Below, piece after piece: positions 52,323-63,422 of a stretch of DNA of 64,000 nucleotides. The stretch spans positions 3,141,613 through 3,205,612 of the forward strand of contig BTRK01000006.1 of NCBI GenBank assembly GCA_036245805.1. The letters are read 5' to 3'. The stretch is from Pristionchus mayeri. Lineage: Eukaryota > Nematoda > Chromadorea > Rhabditida > Neodiplogasteridae. Each line of letters starts with the position of its first letter. Position 1 is the stretch's first letter. The notes below the pieces were generated by a model. It was not told where the DNA came from. It saw nothing but the letters and a program-made list of their open reading frames with translations, and made no database searches. A program made the position numbers and the translations under genes.

Positions 52323-55300
52323 TTACGATTTGTTCTTTCGGAACATATTCGCAACACGAGTAAGAATATTCTTCTTTTTACGTTTTGGCTTCTGATTCGT
52401 GCCCTCCCCATCGTCCAGATTTGTGTCGCTGGCATCACCATGACCCTTTCCATTCTTCTTATCATGATTATCTCCGTGTTTGTCTTCATTTCGCTCCGCG
52501 ATCGGCTCTTCCATTACGGGGAGTGGGAACTGAATAAGCGAAATCATATAGTAACGTTGCTTGTTTTGATCGAATTACGCAGCTATCATGATATTTCAAA
52601 TGAACAACTCATGCAGCTTATTTAACCAGATGCAGCGTTATGATGTACTTATTCCCAACCTGAGCGAGCCTCCCTTCTTGTCCAGTCTCTTGATTATCGG
52701 TAAACTCAGTGTCATTATTCGCCCACTTCTTCTTCTCGTTCGCCAATTTCTACAACACTTGACTGTTGTTTGAAGTACATAATTTCATTGAAAATAATAC
52801 CTTTTCGAAATTCTTCCAACTTCTTCGTATTTCATCTCTGTGTTGAGCGCGCATCGTCAGTTCTTGTTTGTATTGCGCTGCGGCTTCCTTTACCTTTAAT
52901 ATTTGATGTTTTCTCGCATATCTCCAGCACTTTCAGAGTGAGGATTACAAAGGGATTTTTAAAAAAAATTATCAGTGTTTGATCGAGCCATCGATTTAAA
53001 AATATTCTCGAAGGCCAACCTCATTTAGTTCTTTCCTCAGTTTTTCAATTTCTTGATTCTTTTCATCCAAATTCAGCACGGGCTCCCACTTCAGAGGGAG
53101 AAAATTCCTAAAAAAAAAGATGAAATATTCAAAATTATGTGTGAATTGGGCAACCTTCTGCATCCAGGGAAATCGATGTAGAAAGACCTTGAGGGCATCG
53201 GACCGTGCTGGCTGAGTTTGCGGATTTTTAATGCAATTTTAGAAATATTGTAAACTATTAGTATTAAAAAAAAAAAACACATAAAGCGAGTTTAACCATG
53301 AAGTATAAATCTGGCAATTCATAACACTCCAGGCTTGTCTTCGTTCCGAAAATTACAGTTTGGTCGTGAATGCATCTAATATCTCGAACAAAGTCGCTGA
53401 GAATGGCTCATTTGCAAAAAAAAGGTTAGCAAAAACGTACGGAATATCAATAACATTCAGCCTGAGACTATCTGTAGTAAACATGTAAAGTATAACTCCA
53501 TTTGTTATGTATACCTTGTCAAGATGGTCTCCAGTGTAGGCGCTCTTATAGAACATTGTTACTAATTCAACACATAATAGTCATCTTGCTACTCACACTT
53601 TTCCAGTTGATATGTGGATCACAAATTAGAATTACATTAGAGCCCATTTTCTCGACACGAGTACACGGATCCTCACGAATAAATATAAGGCGATTTCTGA
53701 ATGTTTCAATTCGATTGTTTCCCCAGTTTTGCAATACCTGTGCCATACTCTCAGGTAGTTTTCCAAATTTATTACGCCCAAATCGATTTCAATCGTTTGC
53801 GTTCTCTCAAAATCATGGAGAAGAAGCGAATTCGGTTCCGTTCTGCAATAAATTAACATGATAATGGACCCGCTGTAACTATCCAGGTACCTTTCCAAAT
53901 AGAAGGGTTGCCTGTGAAGGAACAGTGTGTTTGATGCATTCTATAAGAAACAAGTCGGTAGATACATCTCTCACCGAACTAGCAAACGATAAAAACAAAC
54001 ATGGAATATAATATTGGATTAGAAATATATCTTACACTGTCTTACACTATGCCGAGTACGCGAATAAACAAGCGGAACGAAAAAGTAGAAAGTTATTTCC
54101 TATAATCTTTTCAGCCGCATATTTTCTTCAAACCCTATAGCTTGACATGTGGTGATGATTGAACGCAAGAATTGAAATTAAAAACACTTGTAAGAGTATA
54201 ATAATTAAAGTACTAAAAGCCGGCTCAGAGATTTAGCGGCTTAGGAGGCCAACTAGCATTGTCGGAACGTTTTAATAGTGCTATACCCACCACTGTATAA
54301 ATTATTTCAATAGGCCCAACTTCCATAGTATCGCAGTTAAGCGAGGCTTTACAGATGTTCACCTTTGCCGAAGAATGTTCGCGGAGCTCAATCAATTAGT
54401 GTTCAATAAATCGATTGTTGATTAAAAATCAATAAATTAAATCGTTCTCACATGATTATCTGATTCGAATCGCGAGAGAATCGACCACGCCGCGGCGGTA
54501 GCAAAAAAGGTTGTCCTATCAGGAAACTATTCATGTGCGAAGTACTTCGAATGATGCTCTTTCAAACTGCGTTGTCAGAATTTTGATATCGGTCGTCATC
54601 GTCGAGATTCAGAAGGCCAAAGTTGGTACTATCACTTTTCGGCTATCAAATCGCGCACACTTAAATGATCATAAGTCTGTTTAAAATAAAGATAAAAGGC
54701 CGTTCTTTTTTTCCAAAGAAAGCTACCACCATGCGCTACAACTTTCATGTTGAGGTCATCAATCCTGGGGCTCATCTTGGTGCGGGGTGGTCGGGTGCAC
54801 CAAAACTTTCGTAAATTTGGAAAACGGAAAAACTATCTGGGTTTTCATGCTAAAGTTGTAGTACATACACATGTCTCACTTCTCGCCAAAAATGAAGGAA
54901 ATCGGAGTATAAACAAAAAAAAGCATTCACTTTCGTGAAGCGACCCCAAAATGACTTCCAGACAAGCGTACTTCCGTACTTTCAATTACGCTCATTTCTG
55001 CTCAAAATCATTCAAAAACATCGAAAACAACATTTGAAGTTGTTTCCCCCCACATTCTAGCACTTCCATTGGTCATACATGGTCACATGACTCAAAATTT
55101 GAAAATCGATATTTCGACCTGTTTCAACTTGGGGGAGGGCGCCAATGCGCACAATGTGTTTCAAATAATGTAGAAATGTCCCTCTAAACTAGTCAGAGAG
55201 AGGGGGTGTCTATAAATGTGTTTTCATACGAGGAATTCAAGAAAATGCGCAAAACTGTACAATAGGTCAATTTGGTTCTAGGGATCCGGCTTATGGCTAG

Positions 55301-56921
55301 AAATGTAGAGCACGATGAGCTGAACATTTCATCTGTTGAAAGTGAGTCTCTATCTTCTCGTTGAACCGTGCTACAGAGCATGGAATTTGGCTAGGAATAG
55401 GCTAGAATCCCCCGAGAGCGCGCGCTCTAACCGTCTGGCGCTCTCGCCCTCTGACCTCCCTCTCCCTCCCCTCTATTTAGCGCTCCCTCGCTCGCCTCTT
55501 TCGTCGTTTTCTGTCATCTTCTAAGCTCTGTAGCACGGTTGAACGAGAAGATAGAGACTCTCTTTCAACAGATGAAAAGTTCAGCTCATCGTGCTCTACA
55601 TTTCTAGCCATAAGCCGGATCCCTACGACCACTTTGACCTATTGTACAGCTTTGCGCATTTTCTTGAATTCCTCGTATGAAAACTCACATTTATAGACAC
55701 CCCCTCTCTCTGACTAGTTTAGAGGGACATTTCTACATTATTTGAAACCCATTGTGTGCATTAGCGCCCTCCCCCAAATTGAAACAGGTCGAAATATCGA
55801 TTTTCAAATTTTGGGTCATGTGACCATGTATGACCAATGGAAGTGCTAGAATTTGGGGGAAAACAACTTCAAATGTTGTTTTCGATGTTTTTGAATTATT
55901 TTGAGCAGAAATGAGCGCAATTGAAAGTACGGAAGTACGCTTGTCTGGAAGTCATTTTGGGGTCGCTTCACGAAAGTGAATGCTTTTTTTTTGTTTATAT
56001 TCCGATTTCCTTCAGTGAGACATATGTATGTACTACAACAAAAGTTACGAAAGTTTTGGTGCACCCGACCACCCCGCACCAAGATGAGCACCAGGATTGA
56101 TGACCTCAACATGAAAGTTGTAGCGCATGGTGGTAGCTTTCTTTGGAAAAAAAGAACGGCCTTTTATCTTTATTTTAAACAGACTTATGATCATTTACAT
56201 GAGCTCGATTTGATAGCCGAAAAGTGACAGTACTAACTTTGGCCTTCTGAATCTCGACGATGACCTCCGATATCAAAATTCTGACAACGCAGTTTGAAAG
56301 AGTATCATTTGAAGTACTTAAAACCAAAATTATAGCGGAATCGGTCAAACATGAATCCTACCGCCGCTACCCCCCTAAAATGGTCGATTCTCTCGCGATT
56401 CGCCTCATAGTATCGCAGTTAAGCGAGGCTTTACAGATGTTCACCTTTGCCGAAGAATGTTCGCGGAGCTCAATCAATTAGTGTTTAATAAATCGATTCT
56501 TGATTAAAAATCAATAAATTAAATCGTTCTCACATGATTATCTGATTCCCAAAAGCGAATCTCCGAGAATGCTTGATAGAAGTATATATTTGTCTAGCGA
56601 GCCAGCGTACATTAAAGATTTCTCATGATGCCGTTCGAAGATATGTGAATAGTGATGCTCGTCTTGAATATTGAGATATCCGTAAGGTCTCAATTTGCGT
56701 ATTTTTGTTTGCGCTACATGTTTACAACAAACTTACCCGAAAACACTTTCATTTTTAGGAAACGAATTTAGCAGCTCTTTTTTGGTCGATGAGGAAAGTA
56801 TCCAAACTGGAATTAAATTATTCTGGAATCAACATAATCAAGAAACAAATATCGCACCTCTATCAGAGTATTTTACATCGAGCCGAGTGTATAGATCAGG
56901 CCTCGAGATGAGCTCTGTCAT
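52323..56921 (-). CDS. P3: paralogue of P1/P2 with foldback F6 in an intron
   Basis: It starts MTELISRPDLYTRLD, then VWILSSSTKKELLN, YAGSLDKYILLSSI, SLNCDTMEVGPIEIIY, NTLFLHRQPFYLER, LLLHDFERTQTIEIDLG, NRLIFIREDPCTRVEKM, SAYTGDHLDKVYITNG and DFVRDIRCIHDQTVIFG. Coiled-coil exons follow (NLDEKNQEIEKLRKEL, KEAAAQYKQELTMRAQH). The last exon is FPLPVMEEPIAERNED with a very basic end (KPKRKKKNILTRVAN), stop at 52323-52325. A 1.9-kb palindrome flanked by 143-bp direct repeats lies upstream of the SLNCD exon; the copy nearer the 3' side keeps an intact acceptor and exon, so splicing can bypass it. One junction in the coiled-coil part (near 53155) is not in phase by my reading. Function unknown. Confidence 0.6.
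54324..54466. repeat. 143-bp direct repeat, left copy
   Basis: From CATAGTATCGCAGTTAAGCG to CATGATTATCTGATTC. It matches 56406-56548 with two substitutions (GTTCAATAAATCGATTG against GTTTAATAAATCGATTC). It includes the 5' end of a P3 exon (SLNCD) and its intron acceptor. Confidence 0.93.
54467..56401. repeat. Giant palindrome F6 (family F4/F6)
   Basis: 1,935 bp. The ends are GAATCGCGAGAGAATCGACCA and its reverse complement; the arms pair almost perfectly to CTCTATCTTCTCGTTGAACCG / CGGTTGAACGAGAAGATAGAG. The core, about 55405-55510, contains CTAACCGTCTGGCGCTCTCG and matches the F4 core. It lies in an intron of P3 between the two 143-bp direct repeats. Confidence 0.93.
56406..56548. repeat. 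143-bp direct repeat, right copy
   Basis: Same sequence as 54324-54466. Its inner edge (CCTCATAG) lies 4 bp from the palindrome end. It carries an orphan duplicate of the P3 exon start that cannot be completed. Confidence 0.93.
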
Positions 56922-57150
56922 GGCCACTGCAATTGGAGTTTGGTTCCAGGCCGTTTACAAATTATATGCGTCAAACAAACAAAAACACGAATAATTTTCG
57001 CTTAAAATGTTGTCCGTGGTTCAACATAACGAGCACGCGAACGAGAAATGATTGATACAAAATATTTGAGGATGACAGGATTTGTCAGTTTTCGCCGCGG
57101 AGTGAGATAATCTCGCCCTTGCTCTAACTCCCACGTGTTTTCGCGCTTAA

Positions 57151-57270
57151 AGCGAGCGTATCTGTGGCAACACATATAGATTGGAGTGAAAATCATGGGA
57201 GAGATTCCCCTCGACATCTTGTCCTTCCCTCTAACTTCTACTTCCCCCACTACTAACTCACGCCAAACTA
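57151..57270 (-). promoter_or_regulatory. Conserved 5' block of P3
   Basis: GAGCGTATCTGTGGCAACAC, GGGAGAGATTCCC, TCCCTCTAACTTCTACTTCCCCC and ACTCACGCCAAACTAG, matching the P1 and P2 blocks in order and orientation. Confidence 0.6.
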
Positions 57271-57555
57271 GAGGGGGGATCTAGAAGAGGGGTCGATTGA
57301 GGGTGAGCTTCTTACTAGGGATAGTTTCGCAAGAAATGACTATCTTCATACTACACGCATCTCACCAATCCAACCGGCGAGAGAGTACGCAGAATTAAGA
57401 GACCGATTCTTACCAAACCATCCCTACTTATAACTGTACGAGGATAGATGTTCTAACGGATTGATATGCATTCCGTGCATAGTAATCGCCTGGATTTTTA
57501 TTTTTCAAATGCTTTCATGTTTCTAATTCAATTGCTTTCCACTTCTGGTGCAACC

Positions 57556-59362
57556 ATGATGCAATTCATGATCCTCTTCTCTCGACAGGGAAAACTGCGC
57601 ATGCAGAAGTGGTACACCGCATACCAGGACAAGGCTAGTCGCCACTTTATCGATTGGTGGATAGACAGGAATGGGGGGGGGGGGGACATTTCGCCCTGTA
57701 ATCTAATGGGATATCTGTATTCCGGTATGTCCCTGTAAGGAATGACCCCAGCCCTTCGATTTTCGATTTTCCCCTGAAACGAGGTAGAAGGATCAATCTG
57801 TCCCCACAAATTATACAGAGCAGGATTGTCGCTTTTTTTTGCCGATTGGGTTTCACCTAGTATGTTTTCCTTCCGCCAAAATCGTGCTCACTATCAGTTC
57901 ATGGGCAGGAATTCGGGATCTGGTTTTTCATCGTACGATTGACATTGGCTTCCGTTTCCATTTGGGATTTGAAAGGTCATTTGTTGCAGCAGAAGAAGAA
58001 GATTTGTCGTGAGCTGATCACGACGATTCTCATGCGGAAGATGTGCGCCTTCCTGGAGTACAAGGACCTCAGGATCGTATACAAGAGGCTAGTTTTCATC
58101 AATTAATTAAGTGACGCATGCTCAATTTATTAATTATCAAAGAAATTTTGCTCAAAGGTGTTGCCGTTCTTCAGTTCTGATGCTACCTAAATTTCGCCTT
58201 CTCCAGATACGCGTCCCTCTACTTCTGCTGCGCAATAGAAGAGGGTGACAACGAGCTAATCTGCATCGAGGTCCGCGCTTTTGTATTATTTTTAATTGCA
58301 CTAAGTTTCCCAACACCCGTGAAATTATTTTAATTTAATCCTACCTGAACAGGAGCGCGCACAACTTCATATAAGTTCAGGGTGTTGAGAAGCGTAAACC
58401 AACTTATTAGTTGCAAAATCTTTTAGACGATCCACCGCTACGTTGAGCTTCTGGACAAGTACTTCGGAAGTGTGAGATTATTTTCCTAATATTTCATCAC
58501 AATTTTGAAAAAAAATTATCTTATTCAATTTCCAATATATATATTTTTGCTAATTCGCTCATTTTTCCTTCTCAATTACTTATTGTAACATACATTCATA
58601 TCTATTTCCCCAGGTGTGCGAACTGGACATCATCTTCAACTTCGAGAAGGCATACTTCATCCTCGACGAGTTCCTGCTTGCAGGGGAGGTGCAGGAGACG
58701 AGCAAGAAGCAGGTACTGTGAGAACAGAATGAGTAGTCCGTGGTGTGGTGGGCGAGATCTATTGCATTTTGTTGTATTACTCGCGGAACTTTTTTTCTCC
58801 CGCGTTCCGCGAGTAATACAACAAAATGTGATAACTCTCGCACACCACACCACGGACTACGCATTCTGTTCTCACAGTACGGTAGCATATCGCGAAGACT
58901 AATCTCCAAGGGCACTGCGTCGGATTTGAAATATGACGTCATGCTGCCTTTCATACATAAAAGGCGGCATGACGTCATAGTTCTCATCCGGCCTAGTGTC
59001 ATGCGCCCTTCTCATTATGTGCACTCTATCGCCGGTCAGACAGAGTGAGAGAGTATGTAAAGCGAGGAGAGCAGGCGCCGATTTGTCATCACTATTAGGT
59101 TATAGTAGTAGTTAGTACAACCTCAGCCGAATGGAACACGCTGTTGAAAATGGAGTATTCATCCGACGTTTTTCAAAAGCTCAATTATCGGTTTTTACTA
59201 TTAATTAGTTGTATCTCAAGCAAGTGCATTGTGAAACAATTCACAGTCGTAAATGATGCGGGTTTCTTTGCTTTCCAGGTGATCAAAGCTATCGCCGCGC
59301 AAGATCTCCTGCAGGAGGAGGAAACGCCACAAGGGTTCTTCGAAGATCACGGACTAGGATAA
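57556..59362 (+). CDS. aps-1: AP-1 adaptor complex sigma subunit
   Basis: Six exons (57556-57633, 57990-58087, 58207-58270, 58437-58481, 58614-58712, 59279-59362) total 468 nt, 155 residues, full length for the family. Diagnostic stretches: [92 protein letters not shown], and the [18 protein letters not shown] end. Sigma-1 binds dileucine signals as part of the AP-1 clathrin adaptor at the trans-Golgi network and endosomes. Introns 1 and 2 both begin GCTAGT rather than GT. A MITE begins two bases into intron 5, so it forms part of that donor. AATAAA at 59466 is a likely poly(A) signal. This is the one clearly conserved housekeeping gene of the window. Confidence 0.96.
58714..58879. mobile_element. 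MITE with ends TACTGTGAGAACA
   Basis: 166 bp. TACTGTGAGAACAGAATG and GTAGTCCGTGGTGTGG face their reverse complements; inner arms GTTGTATTACTCGCGGAAC also pair. A relative lies at 60967-61103. It is inserted directly after the fifth AP-1 sigma exon. Confidence 0.85.
58908..59012. repeat. Hairpin MITE with GGATGAGAAC end
   Basis: About 105 bp. AAATATGACGTCATGCTGCC faces GGCGGCATGACGTCATAG; the outer ends are AGGGCACTGCGTCGGAT and CGGCCTAGTGTCATGCGCCCT. It belongs to the family also seen at 1138, 10668 and 34284. It lies in intron 5 of AP-1 sigma. Confidence 0.65.
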
Positions 59363-60463
59363 CTATGTTACCGATGCTTATCGTATCGCACACAAAATAT
59401 TTTGCTTCGACGTTCTTCTTTGAAACCTCAGCATTAATAATGAGTTCTTGAGAAAACAAGAAATCAATAAATGCATGCTATCGGGCAATCAGAGACTCTC
59501 AAAAGGTCTTCACAAGTTCTACTCCGCCAGTTATTATTAATTGCTCGAGTCAGCTTGTCTCTCCATCGTGCGCGTGTCTGTCCGGGGTCGAATCATGTTG
59601 GCATGGAGCCTTGACTGTTGTAGCACGGCTCCATTGTTACACGTCATTCTTTAAAAATTGAGATCGATACATTAGAAATGAAATCCATATTTTCACACGA
59701 GAATACATGATAGCTATTTATACAATTTTTATTCATATGTTTGTGTGTTTTCACAATATAATTACAATTATTCATTGAGATATGTCGGCACTTATTGATA
59801 TGGCAATATTGAAAACGAGCACATTACTAAAAATATCCAATTTACGAGGCACTCTCACCACAATCCGCGTTGAGAGAGTGTGGAAATTATTCGGGACTCT
59901 TTTTCTGACATATATGTATTTGGCTATGAAAGGGAAATTGAGAAAGACAACGAGCAAATCCAGTGAAAGACATTGACAAGACTGATGGAAGTGTCGTAAT
60001 AAGGATGTGACCAAGGTTAGTCACATAGTTTCGAATTGCTTCCCATAGAATGTTGTGAAAAAATGGAGAATGGTGAAGTTCAGTGCATCATATTATTACT
60101 GCCCTAATTCTACAAGTTGAGGGATCACGACAATGACAATGTAAATCGAATGCATGAAATTCATGCACTGTGTGATGAGAAAGATATTGGTTAATAGATC
60201 ACACCTAGAGGGTAACTAAAAAAATGGGAAGTGCTAATTTACAGTCATCAAGAGACGAATACGCAAGGTGTTACGGTCCGACGAAGCCAACTATTGTAGA
60301 TGCATGGCGTATAAGAACAGCTAGGGAAAAGCCGCGTGATTAATCCAGAATCTCATAGGATTAATTGATAAGAGCGGTGTTAGTAGTATGTAGAACGTAG
60401 GGCATCCTAGCGAAAGATATTCATAAAACAAGTCTCCCGACAGTTAGATGGAAGTCGTTGTCC
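59363..60463. other. Intergenic between AP-1 sigma and the TSP1 gene
   Basis: About 1.1 kb. It holds the AP-1 sigma 3' flank and a shortened copy of the CATCAAGAGACGA repeat at 60240-60350. No gene supported; open frames near 59780-60010 look like chance. Confidence 0.5.
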
Positions 60464-63422
60464 TCAATCCATAATCTCGTAGGATTCAGCTACGGCGAGT
60501 TTCGGATTCGCGTCAGACTCGGCGACGATGCCCGAGTACATGACGACATCCTCGTTCGTAGTGTTAGCATGTAAGAGAGGACGAGCCGACTGGATGACGG
60601 GGTATCTGAAAGAGAAAGAGTTAAAGATATGTCCCATGTTTAGCAGCTCAAGTCCAGCGGTTGAGAATACTACTGGCAAGTTTCCAAATGTGTGAACGAT
60701 GGACTTCGATATCAGGTAGTGTATTTCGAAACACTTCACATAAGGTCGCTCAGGACCTAGCCTAGTCTAGCGCACGGAGTGTACATTTTTCCCAAGCAGC
60801 AAGGTACGACTTCTTTGTGAGGGAAAGGGATACTATTTCCGCGTTTTTTACAGAGTCAGCTACGGGGAATTTCTCTTTCGGTTCCACTTCATTTCCTGTA
60901 CGCGACTAGAAAATGCGCATAGGCGAGAGAGTTTTCCCTTTGTGACCAAGGTGTGACATCGTATTTTACTATGAGAAAAGAAAGCGTAGTCCGTGGTGTG
61001 GTGGCGAGATATTGTTTGATGCCAAATATAATCGGAACGCGGAGGAACCAATGCACTAAATATCGCCACCACACCACTGACTACACTTTATGTTCTCACA
61101 GTACGTAGCGTTAAAACCATCTATAAATATATAGTTTAATGCCCCCTGTGATAAAAGTTTGATTATGCACACCACCCGCGATCGAGTGGCCTCTTTATCG
61201 ACTTTGCTCCCTGCAGTAATACGAGCAACGCCCTGTTTTGATCACCCTCCATGAGGCCGTTTCTTGCATCGTTTCGCTCAATGCCAGTGCAAGCCATTTA
61301 TGAAGGCTGGGGAGAGCGATCAATCACGGATTTTAGATCCTTGAAATGCCAACTTTGCCGCGTTCGAGGTCAATGCGATGTATTTTCCAGTGATATGCTC
61401 AAAGTCATTTAAAGGCAATGAAAGAAAAGATCAATCAAGGTTTACGAGTGTATTAAAGCGCGCTTTCCCTCGGGCATGCCCTATTGATTTAAGTCATTAA
61501 TGAACAATGTCATTAAAACAACAGTTTATCAACAGCTGAAGAATTTGTGTTCCTAAAGGCGATTACTACATAAGATTCCCTTTTTTTTTAAATTCTCCCT
61601 TAGCCATAGGTAAGGAATAATTAACGTAGACAAATTTTAGTGTTTTCTAAAAAAATTTTTCCGAATTTGCAAGTCCCTTATTTGAACTTAGGAGATTAAT
61701 TACGCGTAGTCAATTCTCCCGCCATACCATAGTTCACTGAAACACCTAGAAAGTGCGCTGGTACTTGATTTGGTTTCGTTGTCGACCAGCGGAACAAATA
61801 GATCGGCATGACAATACAGTGTGGAGCCGCGCGGCTTTTTTTCAAGTCAACTTGCCTTTCACTAGAGTCACCTTGAGCGATCTACTTTGAGTGACCATCG
61901 GAACAAGGGATTGGGCAATGCGCGTGAGTACCCACGGCGACCTTTGGACTCAACATTTACAAAATTGGCATTGTTTCACAAGTATTAAACTATTTTAGAA
62001 AGTATTGTATTGTTAAAAATTAGGTTGTAACTAAAATATCCCTCGACTAACCTCCAACGCTTCATCTAAAAACTCCCCATCAAAATGGTCAAAGGGCCAT
62101 ACAAATCGTCTTTTCGAGATACAATTACCCTCTAAAATGGTTCGGGAAGCACAAAGCAATACCATAGCGATACCAATTATAATCAATCTAATTAGAATCA
62201 TGCAGTTAGAATGGGAACGATATGCGAGAAAGTGGTCTCGTTCATCTCAGATTAATTCCCGATCCGGAGCAAAGTTATAGGCTAATTAGTTTAGTGTGTC
62301 CTAATCCCGACATGCACAGTTGAATGGAATAACCTTAATACGTGATATATCGTTTCACTTATGCTTAATAGAATATCGGGAACCGGAGCAAAATTGATAG
62401 GTCATCTAGTTTAATGTGTCCCTTTTGAATAGTCCCGACACCAACCGGGAAATGAATGGTACCAACGGCGGGGATGATTACGCAAAAAGCTGCTCATTCT
62501 GTATGGTTTTGACGAGAGAGATGCCTACACTAGACACGAGCCCAGTGATGTAAATGGTCCACGTATCTCGAATTCATTGTGTGGAACGACGAGAGGATAG
62601 AAGGAATCGAGATTTTTTTAGGAATTAGCCAATATTTACCTCAATCTGGAAGCTCTGCACTGAACCTTCACATTGTCTTCGCCGCAGAAGAATTTGTGCG
62701 TGTGGTCTGCAAAATCCTCTTTTAGCTTCAATTAGAACAAATTTTCAAAATAGTGGCACGAAAACGTCTAAAAGCACGTTGATCACATTTCTGCGTAGCG
62801 GTAGGTCATTTCGTGATTGGAAGTGGAAACTTTGAGAAAGGGCTTACAATTGAGCATCTTATTGAGCGGCTTGCAGCATGTTCCGACGGGTGAGGGGAAG
62901 GGACAGAGGTCCAGACCGCACGGACCGACGTCTTCCGAGAGACCACTGAAAAATACTTTCATTCAATTTGGCGTTCTGTATTGATCGGTGAAGTCCACAT
63001 GGGTCAAAATGTTTTTTCACTGTCTTCGGAATGATATTTTCAGAAGAATAAGTCCATTGACGGTCCATTTTACTCACGAGCAAGGGCAGTCTCCACAGGT
63101 CTTCGTGCAGGTTCGCTTCCTCGTAGCGACATTGCAACCTGTAATAAAAAAAGTGATGAACTATGTGCCTAGCTGATTCCACTGCACATGAACATCTAGG
63201 ACTAGTCATTAGAGTTGCCAAGTTGGAATGCGCCCTCCAGAACGAGAAATTGTGTAAAACAAGGAGAAACCGAACCGATTAGCCATTATTGGTAGTCATA
63301 TATGTCTAGTAGAATTATGTGGTTGTGAGTGGACAAACACTACCTCCGCAGGTGGTCGGACAGTGACCGGTGGTCACCCATTCGCTCCAGACGCCGTTTG
63401 GAGGACACCAGGTGGGAGGGGA
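60464..63422 (-). CDS. TSP1-domain secreted protein, 5' end not resolved
   Basis: Five exons (63422-63344, 63138-63078, 62945-62848, 62706-62640, 60605-60464) total 447 nt in phase, 148 residues without the N-terminus. A thrombospondin type-1 repeat: TWCPPNGVWSEWVTTGHCPTTCGG, then CNVATRKRTCTKTCGDCPC, closing GPCGLDLCPFP. After it come a CC pair (VGTCCKPLNK) and HTHKFFCGEDNVKVQCR, a layout seen in nematode-specific TSP1 proteins of the extracellular matrix. The C-terminal exon (YPVIQSARPLLHANTT, ending SYEIMD) joins in phase over a 2-kb intron, which is less certain. No signal peptide is found; the first exon probably lies between 63423 and the window end or beyond. Confidence 0.7.
60967..61103. 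mobile_element. MITE with ends TACTATGAGAA / TTCTCACAGTA
   Basis: 137 bp. GCGTAGTCCGTGGTGTGGTGG faces CCACCACACCACTGACTAC. It is a relative of 58714-58879 with a different centre. It lies in the last intron of the TSP1 gene. Confidence 0.75.
61104..62639. other. Intron of the TSP1 gene, nothing recognised
   Basis: About 1.5 kb. A loose repeat of CCCGACAT..AATGGAATAACC and TAATAGAATATCGG-type blocks around 62260-62450 suggests a small decayed element (GATCCGGAGCAAAGTTATAGG near 62259 and ACCGGAGCAAAATTGATAGG near 62383). No gene seen. Confidence 0.45.

Noticed and set aside
57660..57690. G12 run in AP-1 sigma intron 1 as a splice signal
   Set aside because: Similar homopolymer G or C runs occur at 24173, 46310 and 46889 without any link to splice sites.
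59772..60014. Overlapping frames of 64 and 80 codons after AP-1 sigma
   Set aside because: No acceptor/donor structure, no paralogue and no recognisable motif on either strand.
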